Made by a program: the position numbers and the translations under genes | Assembly (NCBI GenBank): GCA_025617745.1 | Contig: CM046855.1 | Coordinates: 45,487,813-45,551,812 of the forward strand | Reading direction: 5' to 3' | Source of the DNA: Heliocidaris erythrogramma | Taxonomy: Eukaryota > Echinodermata > Echinoidea > Camarodonta > Echinometridae | Length of the DNA: 64,000 bases | Notes under the pieces: model-generated | Told to the model about the DNA's origin: nothing | Database searches by the model: none | What the model saw: only the letters and a program-made list of their open reading frames with translations | In this document: positions 39,164 through 49,432 of the stretch, piece after piece | Numbering within the stretch: the first letter of the stretch is position 1 | How the letters are laid out: every line of letters starts with the position of its first letter

Positions 39164-40016
39164 CTAAGACCCCGTTTACACAGAGACTGAAGTCGACTTT
39201 AGTCGAATTTGAACTCGAGTTCATTTGTGTGTAAACAGGGTAGTCGCAATTGGAACTCGAGTTCAAAACTCGAATTCGAATGACGACCCAGAGCAACATT
39301 TATCGAATTCAAACTCGACTTTTATCGAATTTAAATTCGCTATTTGCTGTGTGAACGGACACGTAATTGAAAGTCGACTAGCAAATATCCAGCCAGTGAC
39401 CCCGTCATACGTCACTTCCGGTATTGCTAAGCAACGCGTCAGTATCCAACAAGTGAACCACAACGTACGAACGATCCTACAAAACCCGCCGAAGTCACCA
39501 GGACAATTCAGACAATACATCCAAATCAATAGAAAAAGCTGGCTATTTGAGCAATTTAGCTACAAGCAAATCTTTAAAATAAAATTTTATCCATTACGGC
39601 AGGTTTGTGGGAGCGGGTCACATATCGATTCTGACCCATGTACAAAAGGTAAATGTGTGAAAAACTGACATGGAGGCTTAACACGTTGCTGTCGCATATA
39701 ATTATTGATCAGGATATTCCTATTCCGACGTAAAATCATACGAAACCAGATCAAAATGACTGCGCTTACAATACTCGCTACCGCCATTTTGAACTCACTC
39801 GCGGGGTTTTCACAAATTTAACCCGGAAGTTGATAATCACGATATTCCCACCAAGCGAGGGCGTAATCAAGTCGAATTCACTTTCCTTCTGAATTCGAGT
39901 TCGTCCAACGCTTGGTGTAAACAGCCCACCGAAAATAATTTATGCTAATCCAAGGTCGCAATTGAATTCGCTGTCGAATTTGAACTCGAGTTCACTCTGT
40001 GTAAACGTGGTCTTAG
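39164..40016. mobile_element. Non-autonomous DNA transposon with GTTTACAC-type ends, 853 bp
   Basis: Ends CTAAGACCCCGTTTACACAG and CTGTGTAAACGTGGTCTTAG are inverted. Subterminal regions repeat GAACTCGAGTTC and TCGAATTTGAACTCGAG in both orientations on both sides. A 147-codon frame inside (39225-39668) resembles no transposase and crosses the repeats, so it is not called as a gene. No clear target duplication was seen. Confidence 0.75.
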
Positions 40017-40616
40017 TCTGCAAGAGGAATCCAGCGCAATCTTTACCACCAATTCACTGAATGCATCGTGGGTCGAATATCAGTCAACCGGACAAACTGG
40101 ACATTCGTCTAGACCGATGTGGCGGCGGAACCTGGATGGTCAGGCGCATTAAATCACGAAATTACACAACGAAGGTTTTTCTTCATAATCGTAGTTTACA
40201 GCTTCAAAGAATTATGTAATTCGGAATATTTCTTTCCTCCCCCGTAAACTTAAAACTCGGAATTGGTATGGCCAATAATGGATGGACAATAATGGATGGA
40301 CAATAGTAACAAGTGACTCAACTTATACAATTCAACAATGTAATTCCAAGTACTGTCAGGCTAACAATCAAACTCGAGTGTTCCATTATCATAGAACTGC
40401 GCGTAGGATGGCTACTTTGACCAAACATAATTGAGGATTTATAGGAAGCATTCCTTCAGTTTCCACATCATAGATTAGCCACTGTTTAAAGTGGTATGTG
40501 AAAGATAATATTGAAACGAATGAATGATTGTGGTACAGATTAAAACGTCATCCATTTAACTTTCACATATTACAGAACTAGTGGTTTAACCAGTATTGGG
40601 AGGGGGCGATGTCCGA

Positions 40617-40643
40617 CCCCCCCCCCCCCCCCCCCCCCCCCCC
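40617..40643 (+). repeat. C27 homopolymer
   Basis: Uninterrupted run of 27 C after GTCCGA. The length is unusual for an otherwise AT-rich intron and is prone to sequencing error. Confidence 0.9.
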
Positions 40644-41029
40644 GTTTGAAGAATAACCATATAAAGTAACTGCAACTTGATGTGCAAGTCGGGCAACCCA
40701 CCCCACCCCGTACATCCGAGGAAGATCCTACATCATCATGTTTACAAATTTATGGGTCCATCATTGTAGAACTGTTACGTATTTGCTTCATTTCAATTTA
40801 CCCTAGTACATTTTCAATTGAATAAAACTTAATTTCTTCTCATGCCAAAAGTATATCTTCCACCATTAAAAAAAAAAACATTTTCATCTTTTCCAACAAG
40901 GATTCCCCGCAAGGCCCTTTGGGCGCAAAAGCCAATGTTGAGGTCAATTTACTTATTATGCAATATGGTTTTATGGTCACCGCTTTTATATAATTAGAAT
41001 AGATAACACTTGACAGCTTCAACTTATTC

Positions 41030-41216
41030 ACTCTAAAAACTCAAATGTTTAAATCTACATTTAAAAGGTTGGAGGAGTGTCAATATTTTTAAAATGGTAA
41101 ATGGATCTAATAGTTTAAAGGTTGGATGCAGCATGTTAAAAGTGTTCATTTACCATTTTGAAAATGTTGTCACTCCAACCTTTTAAATGTAGATTTAACA
41201 TTTGAGTTTTTAGAGT
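41030..41216. mobile_element. MITE with ACTCTAAAAACTCAAATG ends
   Basis: Inverted terminal arms of about 55 bp: ACTCTAAAAACTCAAATGTT on the left and AACATTTGAGTTTTTAGAGT on the right, continuing through an AAATCTACATTTAAAAGGTTGGA match. The 187-bp element is non-coding. A central inverted TAAATG/CATTTA pairing continues the hairpin. Confidence 0.75.
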
Positions 41217-42121
41217 ATTGCTTGCAAATATTGTTCACCAATCATCATAGCGGTTAATTCACGTAATTTTAAACAAATTAATTATTCGCATACTGGTATG
41301 TGTGTTAATTAGGGAGCACTCAACATTTTATCGTAATTTTTGTAATTTTGGCATAAAATTTGAATAGACTTGGAGCAGATCGATCATACATTGACATGTC
41401 AGTATAACAGTTTAACAAATGGATATTACTTTCCAGATCCCTACTGACTAATTACAGTAATTTGTATGATATTATGGATGAATTCCATCTGTGTTTGGAA
41501 AGCCTCGTGCAAGATTTGGGTGGTCACGGACTATTTATCATCTAATAACATAAAATTTGAATACATTGACTGAATATGCCACTAATTTGCTACGAAATCC
41601 CAACCCATAATTCTGAAAAATAAATAACCATGAAGAAAAATATCGCGTTGCTAGTGCTTGCATTGCTACATGGCCAAAGGCACAAAACCAATGTCAACTA
41701 AACATCGTCTTTTCCTTAAATCCCATGGTATCAACTTAATTTTCCCGTTATCTGTTACAAGCTTGCAAAATAAATAACACAGAATGGGGTAAACCAATCG
41801 CAACGCGATCAATAAAAGCGGAATTAGGTCGTTGACACAAGTAGTCATAAAATCTACATCTGTTCGTCTGCTCTGTCAATCTTGACTTCGCGATAAACCG
41901 ATAAATGTTCGCAAATGACGATAGAATGGAACGACGGTTCAAATAATTAATAATAATCCAATTAAAGTCCACTCCAAATTTTATTAACCGAAATGGAAAT
42001 TCTTTTTGCCCAATTGATCATGTGCCCGGCAGCCACTGTGCAGCGCCAGATCGACGTGCTCTATATCCCTTCAATTGTTGAACGCAAAACAAGGTAGCAG
42101 CAACTCCCATCTTTTAACGTA

Positions 42122-42200
42122 TGTTGGTATGACGCGGTCGAGGTTCGAACCCACGACCTCCCGATTGTGAGGCGGACGCTCTACTGAGCCAACACATCGG
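42122..42200 (-). repeat. tRNA-derived SINE-like fragment
   Basis: On the minus strand TGGCTCAGTAGAG matches the RNA polymerase III A box and GGTTCGAACCTC the B box, with CCGCCTCACAATCGGG between them where the anticodon arm would be. The outer ends pair poorly as an acceptor stem and the anticodon stem is weak, so it is not called as a functional tRNA. Such tRNA-related heads are common in SINEs of marine invertebrates. Confidence 0.65.
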
Positions 42201-42459
42201 TGAACTGCAGGCAGGAAATTTGGGAGTGAGGGTGGAATATGTGGACTACAAGATAACTAAGCAAACATGCTTGACGAAATATCTCCTAGTTCCTTGTAAT
42301 GTATGTTAGGAGGAATTTGATAAATAAAGTGGGGATAAAGACGTAAAAATCACACTTGATGAGACCAAGGTCTTTCTACACAAGGAATATCCCATATCAG
42401 TGATTGGCAGAACACTGGCCATGTGGCAATCCTTCTAACGGGAATTGTCTACATTACAG

Positions 42460-42655
42460 AGGTCGCGTGCATGAGGATACCTTGTATTACGCAATGGTTA
42501 CCCCTCACACAACATCCCCAGGCCATGAAACTAAGGTCAGCCTACGCAACGAACAGAACATCTGCAGTTCAGAGGTCACACAAGGACACCGTATATGCAA
42601 TACTGAGGTCGCGTGAGGACACCTTACATTACGCAATGGTTACCCCTCACAGACC
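42460..42655 (+). repeat. Degenerate direct repeats
   Basis: AGGTCGCGTG..GAGGATACCTTGTATTACGCAATGG (42460-42500) recurs at 42606-42645 as a near copy, both followed by TTACCCCTCACA. A third, worse copy (AGGTCACACAAGGACACCGTA) lies between. The unit is roughly 60-140 bp. Confidence 0.65.
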
Positions 42656-42752
42656 CCGATAAAATCAGTGATTGGCAAGCCATGGGCTGTTGGAAAAATG
42701 TAAGTTCGCCTTAACAATGTCTTCCCTTTTTCTTCTTTCGATTGAATTGACA

Positions 42753-42789
42753 GTTATGATGGATGTATGGACCATACATCCATCATAAC
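42753..42789. repeat. Perfect 37-bp palindrome
   Basis: Two 18-base arms (GTTATGATGGATGTATGG and its exact reverse complement) flank one A. It could form a hairpin with almost no loop. Confidence 0.9.
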
Positions 42790-43779
42790 GCACAGTACGG
42801 TACCGCCACATAAAATTCATAAAAATTACCATTTAAAATTATGCAGCACATTGGATATGCTATTTTTAGCTTTAATACAGAAAACTATGATTCAACAATC
42901 AAGTCACTGATCTAATAAAATACAATTTTGCAGGCCTATTCCTCTAGCAAGATTTTGAAAGTAAAAATGAAAATGAAAATGCTCCTTTTATTTTTTTTTA
43001 TCCATTTAATACTACCAATGAAGGTCAATTTCTGAATCACTGAAATGAGGATACAATCATAACAGTAAAGTTGTCAACGTGTCTGAGAGTTGATACTAGT
43101 ATGGTGTTGGGGAGATTACTGCCATTCGCGTGTAACTTGTCCTCAAAACGGTGTAGTTAGCACGCTCTCAAATTGAACTTCTACCCTAGGGCGATTTCAT
43201 TCTCACTCTCTCCCTCTTTCTCTCTCTCTTACCCTCCATCGCTCTCCACTCTCTTCACCATTGGAATTCGGAAACCACCAAGCAGCACATTTTGGCCCAA
43301 TTGTTTCCACCGACACGGTCACACAAGGTCAACGGAGAAAACAAGATTCTGGAGCTAAACGCTCTTGGGCCAAGCACTTCCCTGGGCCAAGTGTGTGAAG
43401 ATGCCAATTTGAGACTGATAGGTAGGTAGAAGGGTGGGTGCGTGCACTGGTTAAGAAAAAAGATGGACTATGGATCCACTACGACAGTTGATAAAATATA
43501 CCGGCTTTGCATGGTGGGGGCAAACAAAAATATCTAATTTTAAAATTACGATAAAATTTTACGATAGAGTAATATTTAAGATTACCATCCCAGAAAGTTG
43601 TGCGAATTAACCGATTGTATGACATTCAAATTGTCATTAACATTAAAAAACAATCTATTCCAACTTTTGAAGCATTAAAATAAATCCTAATAAAATATCA
43701 CCTGTAATACAACTTTTAAACATATAAAATGCTCAAAATCTTTCTACTTCATTAAATTTTGTTCCTCTTACTGTTCGAG

Positions 43780-43930
43780 CAGTGGCGGCACCAAGGGGGG
43801 GGGCATGGGGGCATTTGCCCCCCCCCCCCAGTTGCCCCCAATAATTTTCGGAGTGAAAAAAAGTAAAAGGGTGGAAAGTTTTACTTTTAAAGAAAAAGTT
43901 CCCCTCCCCCCAAAAGTGGTGCCGCCACTG
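43780..43930. mobile_element. hAT-type MITE with 8-bp target duplication
   Basis: Ends CAGTGGCGGCACCA and TGGTGCCGCCACTG are exact inverted repeats. The element is flanked by TGTTCGAG at 43772-43779 and 43931-43938. An 8-bp duplication and CAGTGGCG ends fit hAT. The interior has G and C homopolymers and an AGTAAAAGGGTGGAAAGTTTTACTTTT hairpin-like portion; it is non-coding. Confidence 0.85.
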
Positions 43931-46900
43931 TGTTCGAGTCGTTGAAATACTAATTTATTATTCTGCATATTGCATGAACGCATATCGATCCAACCTCTAT
44001 TTGAACAGTAGTATATTCAAGAATTTTAAAAACTCATGTGATATATGATGGTCCTTTTTTTCTTTCGACATCCATTGTTTTCAGAATAGTTTTTGTCATC
44101 CCCAAAGACCTCAATGCAAAAGTAAAAAAGGGAACAGACCTAGAAGTTTTGCTGTTGTGAATTCACATTTCCCAGATGATGTAATCTGCGGGGAAAACTA
44201 CGAATAATACTTATTGCAGAGCATTTTTCCCCAACTGTGTTACAAAATCAATTTCATTATTCTTCTCTTCATCTGCTGAATAAAATCAAGGTGAAATCGA
44301 CGGCAAACATGAGTGTCAATGTGCAGAATATGTCAACCATTGACAGTGGCTGCAAGGCATATTTTTTTGCAATGATTTTAGTTTAATTGGATTAGAATCG
44401 TAAACTTCGAAAAAAGAAAGGAAAGTAAAATGTGATTTGCTACACTTAGGAGAATTTAACTTTGTGATAACTTATTTTCTCCATTGTCCTTTTATTTCTA
44501 GGGGGGTGCGTTGCTTTTCAAGTAACATTCCCGTTTTCCATCGTCCTGAGCAAAAAGCTTAGCCAATCTGGGGTCAAGGGTCACAGAGCCAACCCAAGGA
44601 GGACGGCGAGATGAAGTGGCGAGATGAAGTGTCGAATGAAGTCTCCCAAACTCATCTGTCTGACCTCCAGCTCCGACCTCCGAAATTCCTCTCGAATTGA
44701 AACTTGTTACCAGACATTACACCACCAGTCTTGTGAGGTTCCGTAAAACAACATGCATACTACTACTACACCCGGATACAAGAGCGTTCTAGCAGTTATG
44801 TTTTAAAAATTATAAACATGTTTACAATATTCAGTAACATCTATGACAGAAAACTGTTTACGTCAGGTGGCCATATACGTACATGTACGGGACTAAACAT
44901 GTTGAAAAATTACAAATCAAGTAACTGATTTTTGCAGTGCTAATTTGCGGTATATTTATGGCAAGCCTCTCTCCACGACTAAAAAAAGGGGGCACGAAAA
45001 TGTTAGATGTGGTGGACTATGTTCTTGCACGAAAAATAATCCAAAAAAATATTTCACATCATAAATGAGGATTAATTTTGAAGTTAATGTTAAGAATATT
45101 GATTCAAATAGGGTATAGGGCATAATATCTTGCATAAATGGAACTGCTTGGATATACGACGTACGAGTTAGAGCAAGGAGTTATTCACAGAGTAGTTGGA
45201 GTAGTATTCCTAATTCATGCCTTCAGGGTGGCGATTATTGACATATTTACTATGTTTTGATAAACCAGGGCCCAGTCTTCTGTTGTTTTAAGGATCAAAA
45301 TATTTTTGTTTCGTCTCACCGAATTTTTAATTGGCCTCCTTGACATGAGCCCCTCTACTTCAAGTATGGGCGGGGATGGGGTATGCTTGGTACTATGTAT
45401 TCTGTATTCCGTTGAAATTTTGTGAAATTTCCCCCCTCTTTTTTCAGTTAGGTCGCACAAACTCATGACTTAATTTAAAGTACGTGTTTCTATCTGACAT
45501 TGTGTCTACTTAAAGCATATAAAATTGCAATGAAACTAAAAAGTGAAAAATACCTACGCAATAACATTACCATACATGATTTTGATCTATAGGTTGAACG
45601 GTTAAAATATTGTAGGACTACAACGTGCATGTCGCGGGGCTACATTTTATCGCATCTGTCTGATCAGAAAGATAGGACCATAATGGATAACTTTATCCTC
45701 TTCAAGAGAAATATTAGGTAGAAGTGTTTCATTTTTACTGGAAATGTACTACATACCATCCCACATCAATGGCTTTGCATACAACACGGTTACATTTTGA
45801 TCCTGCCCTGTGGATTGGATACGCAGGCTTATTGGTTTGACTTCCGAGCTATTCACCCGGATTAAGAAAACATATTCCATGGGAAAGTGCTTTGGTCGGA
45901 AGTATTCTTCATGTTGGAGCCGTGAGCATTAATTTGTTTTGCATTTGACTTTGTCATCTTGCTGCAGCAAAAGTTTGAAGGAAGAATATTCGACACAAAA
46001 ATCTGAAGCCCCCGGTTGTGTTATAATGCATCTTACAGGGACTCGGGCACGTAGCTCAAAGAAACTGGGGGAGCAAATTGAATGAATTCCTGGAGAGGAC
46101 GTATTTGAGCAATACTCTGAATTTTGTTTTCTTTTATTTCTTTCTTAAATGGAAAAGAAAGGTAAAATCTAATTCTCTTTTTTGGACCGCGTGGAGCGAG
46201 GCCACCATAATCCGTAGCCTCTCTATTCACGCTGTGCATGCACACTACACCAAACGTATACTATCAGTGTTCAACAAGTAGCAGGGCGTGTCAATGGACC
46301 ATACCACTTACAATGAAGGGAGTTCCAGACTATCTTACTCGTGGTCTTGCCAGAATCGTGTACCGAAGTCGGTGATTTCTCCAAGTAAACATTTGCTTAA
46401 TAATATATCCCAATTTTATAGGTGCTCATTACACATGGATAGGCTATACGTCTCATTTCTTGACAATACCGGGATGTACAGTACCAAATAAGTGCATTCC
46501 ACATTTCATGATTATATTTTAACATCCCTTCTACCAAAGTAAAAATGTCCCGCGTGCTCAGTGGGTATGAAAGGCAACAATTCTCCACAAACCGCAAAGA
46601 AAAGAAGTCTTTTGAGTATTGCCTAAATAAAAGTATAATAGAGTGGTGGAATAGAACACATCGCTTTTCACGATGTATGCACAACCCAAGGCTAAATATG
46701 GACGCCATTATGGCGCTTTACGATATTTGATGTTGAAATCCAATGACAATTCGTGATAGTGATGGCAATGTCCTTTAATATGTAGCCCACTTTCGGGTGA
46801 ACTTCGTGTACAGTACATTATGAATAGCGAGTTTCAGTGTAAACTCCCCCCGCCCACCCCAACGTGTTCATTGAGATACAGTATACACGAGAAAGTTTTC

Positions 46901-47541
46901 GAAAATATGTATTCTCTTCCAAATGACTAAGTTTGGTGGATAATACACTCAAAACATAACTCCCGCGGGTCATTTCAAGTAACCAAAAGTAAGATCAAAC
47001 TTTTCCAACAACATTAAAGTTTGGAGGATAAAAAGGTCACATACCTAAGCGAATGGATGATGTTAAAGATCCCCGGCAGCACTGCATAATGGACTCCAAA
47101 ATAGGGGTATCCGAAAACTGACTATGCGTTCTCCCACTCATATTTACCGGGATGGGCTGGGCTTATCCATTCCCATGATCCACTCTAAACCACCACATTC
47201 CTTCAAACTACTGGACTATACATCGCCTCGGCCCTAATTATACAAAGCCCGCATTTTCGTTTCCATCAAAATCGACTCTTTTTTTTCTTGTGTGAAGCGA
47301 AGCGAGCCTTGTGAAGCACGTTGTGAATAGAAATGTTGATTGTGTCTATTCTAATACGGCTCTTAGCCAAGACTCGCCATGCATAGGATTTGTGATCTTA
47401 GTTATTTTTTTTAAGTGTATGTTTTATTAAATCAAAAGACAAAAATCAGTTACTTTAAACTCACTGCCCCCTTCTATACTCCCTAATACTATAAAGCCCT
47501 TGTGGTCAAGCTATGCGGAATGATGAAAATGGGATATTTAC

Positions 47542-47875
47542 CTCCTTTTGCTCCCACTCCAGCTCCCACTCCAGCGCCCACTCCAGCGCCCACGCCCACT
47601 CCAAGTCCAGCCCCAGCTCCAACTCCTGCAGATGTATCGATGTCCATATCGATGTTGGGCGTCTCGGCTTCCACACTGACATGCCCGCCCGCTTCGGCCT
47701 CTCGTCCTCCTTTGCGCTTACTTCGTCGTTCCCGGCCAGATCGACGAAATGAGTTACGGAGAACACGGTTGAAACTCAGCCGTCTCTTCTTCTTGACAGG
47801 TTCCCCCGCCGTCACATCGGCATCTGCCGAAGCCGATGCCTCGACTGAAAAACTTGCCGAGGGCTTATTCCCCAT
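47542..47875 (-). CDS. Exon 1: myristoylation signal and MARCKS-like basic domain of the AHNAK-like gene
   Basis: This exon encodes residues 1-111 plus the first base of codon 112. The start ATG at 47875-47873 has A at -3 and G at +4, and an in-frame TAA lies nine codons upstream. The protein begins MGNKPSAS: Gly2 and Ser6 fit the N-myristoyltransferase consensus. Residues 28-57 are strongly basic with embedded Ser/Phe (KKKRRLSF, then NSFRRSGRERRSKRK), which resembles the MARCKS effector domain that binds acidic phospholipid, calmodulin and actin and is phosphorylated by PKC. An acidic stretch (about residues 68-82, NIDMDID) and a Val/Ala/Gly dipeptide run (84-109) follow. The donor is GGAG|GTAAAT at 47541-47536. 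Joining to exon 2 forms a Gly codon and keeps the frame open. It belongs to the same gene because phases, Gly/Ala/Asp-rich composition and strand all agree; transcript evidence is lacking. Confidence 0.85.
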
Positions 47876-47932
47876 GCTGCTTGATCGAGTAGTCCAAACT
47901 TACAGCATGTATATAGATCGTTGAGTTCGTCT

Positions 47933-47952
47933 GGTTAGTATAGTATATATCC
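47933..47952 (-). promoter_or_regulatory. Candidate TATA element upstream of exon 1
   Basis: On the minus strand the sequence GGATATATACTATAC lies about 60-75 bp upstream of the exon 1 ATG. It would give a 5' UTR of about 40 nt. A second TATA-like site lies near 48328-48336. Which, if either, is used cannot be told from sequence. Confidence 0.25.
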
Positions 47953-49395
47953 CACGACGATGCTGGTTCAGATTAGTGTCCAAGCACTGCGTGATATCAC
48001 GAAGAGGTCGTTGAAGATTCACGGGCTCGAGTGCGATCAGGACTGGGTGGACGATGCTGTGATTTTACAGCCCTTGAAGACCTGTAGGTTTCAATGTAGA
48101 AAAGAGAGAAACGAGATAAGGACTGAATGCGGGGGTGCGCAAGGAGGGGCTTTGGTGTTACCCACTGAGCAAAGTCTCTGCGCGCAGACAATACAATGTA
48201 CCCCGTCGAAAATCGTTTTCAAGGCAGCTTTTTGACAATACACATTCAATAGAAAATGATTGGTGCGAAGCGAACGACCTCGATGTAGTCAACTGCTACT
48301 CAATAGTGAGGGCAATAAAAAGATGCAGTATATAAACCAAATGAGATAAATTGTGTTAAATGGCCATACCCATAAATCATGCTTCCAGACATTCACAACA
48401 GAATTATATAAATTTGCATCATTTTGCTATACACACTTAAAACCACTCACGAGAACAAATGTTAAAGACAGAGAAGCTGCAACAACCCACATTCGCCAAG
48501 ATTATGAAGAGAAAAAAAGAAACCCTCAAGAGCACTTATTCGACGTCCATCAAATTCGACATCAACACCGAGAGCGACATAAGCAAACATCCTCCATCGG
48601 CCGACATTTAGATGGAACATCCCGACACATTATCCCACCAAACGCTTGCAAACCTACTTCTTCAGTTCCATACCGCACCCTATACACGGGCACAGCACTT
48701 CCTTATGTACTAACTCTATACTAAATCAAACAGCCTACATGTACAACACGAATGAAAGAGGGGAATAATAAAGCAAAAATAAGTGAGACAAGAACAGCTT
48801 CGATGACTTGCCTTTGTTTACTCAGTAGAACAAAAGCAACTACGCAGTGTGGACACCTGAGATTTCACGTCTTCTAATGGCCATGCCATGACACAATGAA
48901 GAAGGCCGAGAAGACGGACACGCGAGCTATAATCCCACGCAAAACACAGAACTAAACATTATGTAAACCAAACATATCATATAAATTTATTTTTCAAGGT
49001 GCTAGGATTAGCGGTTAACCTAACTCACTATGATTTATATATTATTTGTCCATGCCTGGAATTCAATGACTTCCTAAAACTTCCTAAGACTCGACAGGCA
49101 TTATCATGAAATTGAAGAAAACTGTTGTAGGAAATGGTTCGGAAACGTATTTTTAAAACTGAATAATTATCATACATGCAATGCATAATATTATATCGCA
49201 CCACTGAACTAAAAATATCAGGTCATATGGCATTGTGATGATGGAAAGAGAGAAATCTGACCAAACCACAGCTCCAATCTCTCCCTCATTGTATACAGCG
49301 TACTACGGCAATGACCTAGCTTCATGGGAAGCATTCATCGATTCGTCACCATGGCAACTGGTGGAACTTGAGTACGGCGTGGGAGCGCAACAGGG

Positions 49396-49432
49396 AGAGA
49401 GTGTGTGTGAGAGAGAGAGAGGAGGCAGGGAC
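49396..49432 (+). repeat. GA/GT microsatellite
   Basis: GAGAGAGTGTGTGTGAGAG followed by more GA pairs and a GAGG end. Simple sequence; it produces Arg/Glu-rich spurious frames. Confidence 0.8.

Larger units (their letters stand above)
32277..47541 (-). other. Intron 1 of the AHNAK-like gene
   Basis: This 15.3-kb intron is AT-rich and free of any recognisable coding exon. It holds at least four MITE-type elements (33251-33953, 39164-40016, 41030-41216, 43780-43930), a tRNA-derived fragment (42122-42200), a perfect palindrome (42753-42789), degenerate tandem repeats (42460-42655) and a 27-base C tract (40617-40643). The gaps 34000-39160 and 44000-47540 show only scattered short frames that look random. 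Confidence 0.75.
3693..47875 (-). other. Gene span of the myristoylated AHNAK-like protein (four coding exons)
   Basis: Joining the four exons gives 19,098 coding nucleotides, that is 6365 residues plus a stop. Introns are about 15.3, 3.8 and 6.1 kb, all GT-AG, with phases 1, 1 and 0. Human AHNAK is about 5900 residues and is also encoded mainly by one giant last exon after short 5' exons, so size and architecture fit. The vertebrate PDZ-like N-terminal domain is absent from the visible exons and its place is taken by a MARCKS-like module. Additional non-coding or alternative 5' exons upstream of 47876 cannot be excluded. The acidic/basic alternation and membrane-targeting N-terminus suggest a cortical scaffold, which is inference. 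Confidence 0.85.

Noticed and set aside
39225-39668. 147-codon plus-strand frame
   Set aside because: It runs through the subterminal repeats of a non-autonomous transposon and shows no transposase features.
42122-42200. Functional tRNA gene
   Set aside because: A and B boxes are good but the acceptor and anticodon stems pair poorly, so it is better read as a tRNA-derived SINE head.
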